64,000 bases of DNA from positions 310,001-374,000 of the forward strand of contig NZ_JAKGTI010000002.1 in assembly GCF_021568695.1 (NCBI RefSeq), given 5' to 3'. This stretch comes from Maritalea mediterranea. GTDB taxonomy: Bacteria > Pseudomonadota > Alphaproteobacteria > Rhizobiales > Devosiaceae. Positions 61,554 through 64,000 of the stretch are shown in pieces (position 1 is the first letter of the stretch; each line of letters begins with the position of its first letter). Both the position numbers and the translations under genes were made by a program. Below the pieces are notes generated by a model, which saw only the letters and a program-made list of their open reading frames with translations, did not search any database and was not told the origin of the DNA.

Positions 61554-62173
61554 CGCTCCATGGCTCCTTTGCCAGCAATAATGTGATCTCGGAATTTCGC
61601 AATGCGATTGATCCGCGTTTCTGACTTTTTCGCCCCGTTCAAATTGATCGCATAGCTGCGCTGCCGCCCGGGCGTCAAATTGTGAAATGCTTCGGCCAAT
61701 TCCGGATCACTATCCAGCGCATCAATCATTTCGTCCGGCAAATCAAGCTCACGCTCCACCTTCGGCGGCTTGATGCCCTTTTCTGCGGCCTCCATCAGCT
61801 CGCGAATATAGGCGCGAATGGTCGACTCCAGAGCTGTTACCTGTTCATTTGCGGTAAATTTGATCACGCTCGGCGTTTGCGAGTTGGGCCCATTCGGCAC
61901 CAAAACACCCTCAGGATCGCTCAATAGACCCGCATTGAAAAAGGACAGGCGAAAATCATTCCGCAAAGCCCCAAATAGCGCAATATTGCGATCCTTGTGC
62001 ATATAACACGGGTGCGCCCATTTCACATGCTCTTCAAGGCCCATATCTTGGCAAATCCGCCGCAATTCGTTCAGCCCGTCAATCCAGGTCCGTGTCACAC
62101 AATCCGGCGTGCCAAACTTGTCGCACCGTCCACATCCTTTGGTGAAAAAGTCCTCAACATCCGTAATCATCAT
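61550..62173 (-). CDS. YdeI/OmpD-associated family protein
   Basis: 207 residues from ATG 62173 (AGAGG upstream); the frame reaches 62221. The N-terminal half is DUF1801-like (LEEHVKWAHPCYMHKDRNIALFGA), with a Cys-rich start C-G-R-C (FFTKGCGRCDKFGTPDC). The C-terminal half is the OmdA domain (ALDSDPELAEAFHNLTPGRQ, KSETRINRIAKFRDHIIAGKG). Relatives affect resistance to antimicrobial peptides or bacteriocins, but the mechanism is not known. Its 3' end overlaps the convergent GNAT gene by four bases. Confidence 0.85.
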   Translation of the reverse strand: MMITDVEDFFTKGCGRCDKFGTPDCVTRTWIDGLNELRRICQDMGLEEHVKWAHPCYMHKDRNIALFGALRNDFRLSFFNAGLLSDPEGVLVPNGPNSQTPSVIKFTANEQVTALESTIRAYIRELMEAAEKGIKPPKVERELDLPDEMIDALDSDPELAEAFHNLTPGRQRSYAINLNGAKKSETRINRIAKFRDHIIAGKGAMER

Positions 62174-62395
62174 CGCGACCTCTCCCACGCAGCACAATTC
62201 GAGACCCCGAACATAATACACCCCAAATGCAATGACCAGCTACGCTCTGATTCAAAAACCGGGCAGAATAAAACCGCGGCCCAGCAAACCGCCCCCCAAT
62301 AAGGCACCTAACCCAGGCTTGGGCGGCCAGCCCGGCGCACTTTTGCGCCACCCCATCGGAGCGTGAGCGCAGCGAACTTGCGTGATATAGAAGAA

Positions 62396-62472
62396 TGGTG
62401 GGCCCGGTAGGACTCGAACCTACGACCAGACCGTTATGAGCGGTCGGCTCTAACCAACTGAGCTACAGGCCC
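62396..62472 (-). tRNA. tRNA with CAU anticodon (Ile2 or elongator Met)
   Basis: 77 bases including an encoded CCA (62396-62398). The acceptor stem GGGCCTG pairs with the 3' CCGGGCCC region, the D-loop is AGCTCAGTTGGTTAGAG, the anticodon stem GACCG/CGGTC encloses loop CTCATAA with anticodon CAU, and the T-arm is GTAGGTTCGAGTCCTAC. It is not an initiator: the anticodon stem lacks the three G-C pairs GGG/CCC. The G-C-rich acceptor stem favours the lysidine-modified Ile2 type, but elongator Met cannot be ruled out by eye. Confidence 0.93.
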
Positions 62473-62552
62473 AACCCGAATTGCTCATAGCAAGGGTCAA
62501 AAGCAATTGAAAGAGATTTCTTTCATCTCAGAGTATTCAACAGAACAGGTTT

Positions 62553-62570
62553 TAGGGAATACCCTATAAT
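62553..62570 (+). promoter_or_regulatory. Candidate BigR-type operator over a -10 box
   Basis: Inverted repeat TAGGG-AATA-CCCTA (62553-62566) overlaps a perfect TATAAT (62565-62570), about 180 bases upstream of the ArsR-family gene. A second dyad, TGAAAGA-N4-TCTTTCA, is at 62508-62525. The rest of the 274-base gap after the tRNA shows nothing else. Confidence 0.45.
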
Positions 62571-62746
62571 TAGCCACTTACCAGTTGATCACATAGGCAA
62601 GTACGCATATCGTTAAGCCCGATTGGTTGGGCGATTCTGAATATTTCTGGAAAATGCTAGCGGATTTCCGCTGTCATAAAGCATCCTGCGCAACAATCAA
62701 GTCTGTACTTAAAAAAATAAGAGCTACATGCTCAATTGAGGGAACA

Positions 62747-63079
62747 ATGAGTCTACAAGCGGTTGATTTGCAGGGGAAATCCCCCGAAAACTCGGACGTT
62801 AGTCTGGATACGGATCAAACTTCAGTCTTTCTCAAAGCCATCGCCCATGAAGGCAGGTTATCTATTTTGTGCCGTCTGGCAGAAGGCGAAGCTTCAGTTT
62901 CTGATCTGGAGAATTTGCTGAATGCACGGCAGGCAGCTGTTTCACAACAATTGGCGCGGCTACGGCAAGAAGGCCTCGTGAACACGAGGCGTGACGGTAA
63001 AGCAATCTACTATTCTTTGGAGAAGAAGCCGGTCCGTACCAACATCGAAAACCTCTACAGGACCTTCTGCATCGAGTAA
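62747..63079 (+). CDS. BigR/SqrR-type persulfide-sensing ArsR repressor
   Basis: 110 residues from ATG 62747, which has GAGGGAA upstream; the frame reaches 62627. The winged helix is FLKAIAHEGRLSILCRLAEG, then RQAAVSQQLARLRQEGLVNTR. Two Cys at 42 and 108 keep the exact positions of the redox pair in Xylella BigR, which form a tri- or tetrasulfide link on exposure to sulfide-derived persulfides. That makes it a likely sulfide/reactive sulfur sensor. A cytochrome c gene follows 89 bases downstream on the same strand. Confidence 0.85.
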   Translation: MSLQAVDLQGKSPENSDVSLDTDQTSVFLKAIAHEGRLSILCRLAEGEASVSDLENLLNARQAAVSQQLARLRQEGLVNTRRDGKAIYYSLEKKPVRTNIENLYRTFCIE

Positions 63080-63168
63080 GTGCGCTACTCGTGCGACATT
63101 TGAAACAATTGCCAGCTCGCCCGTCGGTTAGATACGGTGGCGGGCATAATTGTTGTGGAGGTACTCAG

Positions 63169-63588
63169 ATGAAAAAACTTTCTTTGCTCGTGGCCGTGCT
63201 GCTCGCATTCAACGCGCCAGCGTTCGCCGATGGTGACGCTGATGAAGGCGAAGGTGTTTTCAAAAAATGCAAGTCCTGCCACATGGTAGGTGAAGGCGCC
63301 AAAAGCCGTGTTGGGCCACCACTGAACAACATTTTTGGTCAAACTGCCGGCACTCAGGAGGGCTATAAATATTCCAACGCTCTTGTCGAGGCTGGCGAAG
63401 AGGGTCTGGTGTGGACACCTGAGACAATTGACCAATATTTAGAAAAGCCGCGCGCTTTCGTCAAAGGCACCAAGATGTCTTTTGCAGGCCTTCGAAAAGA
63501 AGAGGATCGTGCAGATCTTATTGCCTATCTGCTGCAATTCTCACCGGACTATAACCCGGAAGCGGTCAGCGATGGAGTAACACAATAG
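63169..63588 (+). CDS. Periplasmic class I cytochrome c
   Basis: 139 residues with a cleavable signal peptide (KKLSLLVAVLLAFNAPAFA, cut after Ala20). The haem motif is C34-K-S-C37-H38 and the sixth ligand Met103 lies in GTKMSFAGL; ADLIAYLLQFS is the C-terminal helix. It is a cytochrome c2/c550-type electron carrier. GGAGGT precedes the ATG. The frame extends upstream to 63091 without support. Its place after a BigR-type regulator suggests a role as electron acceptor in sulfide or thiosulfate oxidation, not shown by sequence alone. Confidence 0.94.
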   Translation: MKKLSLLVAVLLAFNAPAFADGDADEGEGVFKKCKSCHMVGEGAKSRVGPPLNNIFGQTAGTQEGYKYSNALVEAGEEGLVWTPETIDQYLEKPRAFVKGTKMSFAGLRKEEDRADLIAYLLQFSPDYNPEAVSDGVTQ

Positions 63589-63659
63589 CACCCGATTGAT
63601 GCCGTAAAAGCGTCGCAAATCATTGGCAGGATCGTCACCATAATATGATGGAGATAAAC

Positions 63660-64000
63660 ATGCTTAAAGCGATTCTGCCCATGACGGCGGCCCTATCTCT
63701 GGTCGCCTTTTCCACCCCCGCAATCTTTGCGGATGAAAATAACTACACTGCTACCATCAATATTTCCGGTGTCGGCGAAATCAACGCCGCGCCAGATATG
63801 GCCATCGTCACCTCTGGCGTGGTCACAGATGGAGAAACCGCCCGCGAAGCCCTGACGGCCAACACAGAGGCCATGACCGCACTCGTCGATGTGCTGAAGC
63901 AGGCTGGAATCGACAGCAAGGATATTCAGACATCCGGTTTTTCCGTTCAGCCCAACTATGTGCACACAGACAAGCGTGATGAAAATGGCTATCACTTGCC
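63660..64000 (+). CDS. SIMPL (DUF541) domain protein, 3' part outside the window
   Basis: 113 codons are visible; the frame runs off the window end. A signal peptide (LKAILPMTAALSLVAFSTPAIFA) is followed by the SIMPL domain start ATINISGVGEINAAPDMAIV then TSGVVTDGETAREALTANTEAM and the typical ALVDVLKQAGIDSKDIQTSGFSVQPNY. Such periplasmic proteins (YggE/OMP26-like) are linked to oxidative stress defence, with unclear mechanism. GGAG lies six bases before ATG 63660. It is 71 bases after the cytochrome c gene. Confidence 0.9.
   Translation, partial: MLKAILPMTAALSLVAFSTPAIFADENNYTATINISGVGEINAAPDMAIVTSGVVTDGETAREALTANTEAMTALVDVLKQAGIDSKDIQTSGFSVQPNYVHTDKRDENGYHL

Overview
The window looks like a chromosomal segment of an alphaproteobacterium, probably of the Hyphomicrobiales (Rhizobiales). 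Three things support this: the gene order ftsZ-lpxC-bamD-recN after the division cluster, an ArsR-methyltransferase fusion directly upstream of metF, and a DUF2336 protein. GC is moderate. No phage, insertion sequence or CRISPR array was seen. The genus cannot be named from the sequence.

Layout. (1) 1-19931, all on the minus strand: the division and cell wall (dcw) cluster rsmH-ftsL-ftsI-murE-murF-mraY-ftsW-murG-murC-murB-ddl-ftsQ-ftsA-ftsZ, followed by lpxC, bamD and a recN cut by the window edge. Most junctions overlap by 1-4 bases (ATGA, GTGA, TAATG). murD is missing from its usual slot between mraY and ftsW, and mraZ is missing upstream of rsmH. RNase P RNA (about 20070-20448) lies just upstream. 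(2) 20485-24809: a TerB/J-domain protein, metF with its ArsR-methyltransferase, a small ArsR regulator and a DUF2336 protein. (3) 24993-30411: catalase divergent from oxyR, then a MOSC protein, RarD, an alpha/beta hydrolase and a host-attachment-type protein. (4) 30477-35060: ettA, an Lrp regulator divergent from alanine dehydrogenase, and a LysR regulator. (5) 35139-37427: a nitroreductase, a GntR regulator and a CMD/AhpD-type gene broken by an in-frame TAG; the same 15-bp palindrome precedes both enzyme genes. (6) 37642-43368: NAD-dependent formate dehydrogenase fdsG-fdsB-fdsA with fdhD. (7) 43468-51426: a MATE exporter, ETF-ubiquinone oxidoreductase, RidA, a DAO-family flavoprotein and gamma-glutamyltransferase, with a divergent GntR regulator. 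(8) 51986-56972: a sugar isomerase, then a methionine gamma-lyase operon (mdeA, mdeB) divergent from its Lrp-type regulator. (9) 56986-64000: a dicysteine protein divergent from a CopZ-like chaperone with a MerR/CueR-type promoter, a TetR regulator, an MDR reductase, an MFS exporter, a double GNAT protein, a YdeI-like protein, a CAU tRNA, and a BigR/SqrR-type persulfide sensor followed by a cytochrome c and a SIMPL protein.

The most unusual signals are the amber-interrupted gene inside a self-contained GntR mini-regulon, the displaced murD, and a family of intergenic palindromes that keep one pentanucleotide loop (CTTGA) while their perfectly paired stems differ. Several regulators sit beside convincing operators: ArsR-methyltransferase, two GntR proteins, Lrp and BigR.
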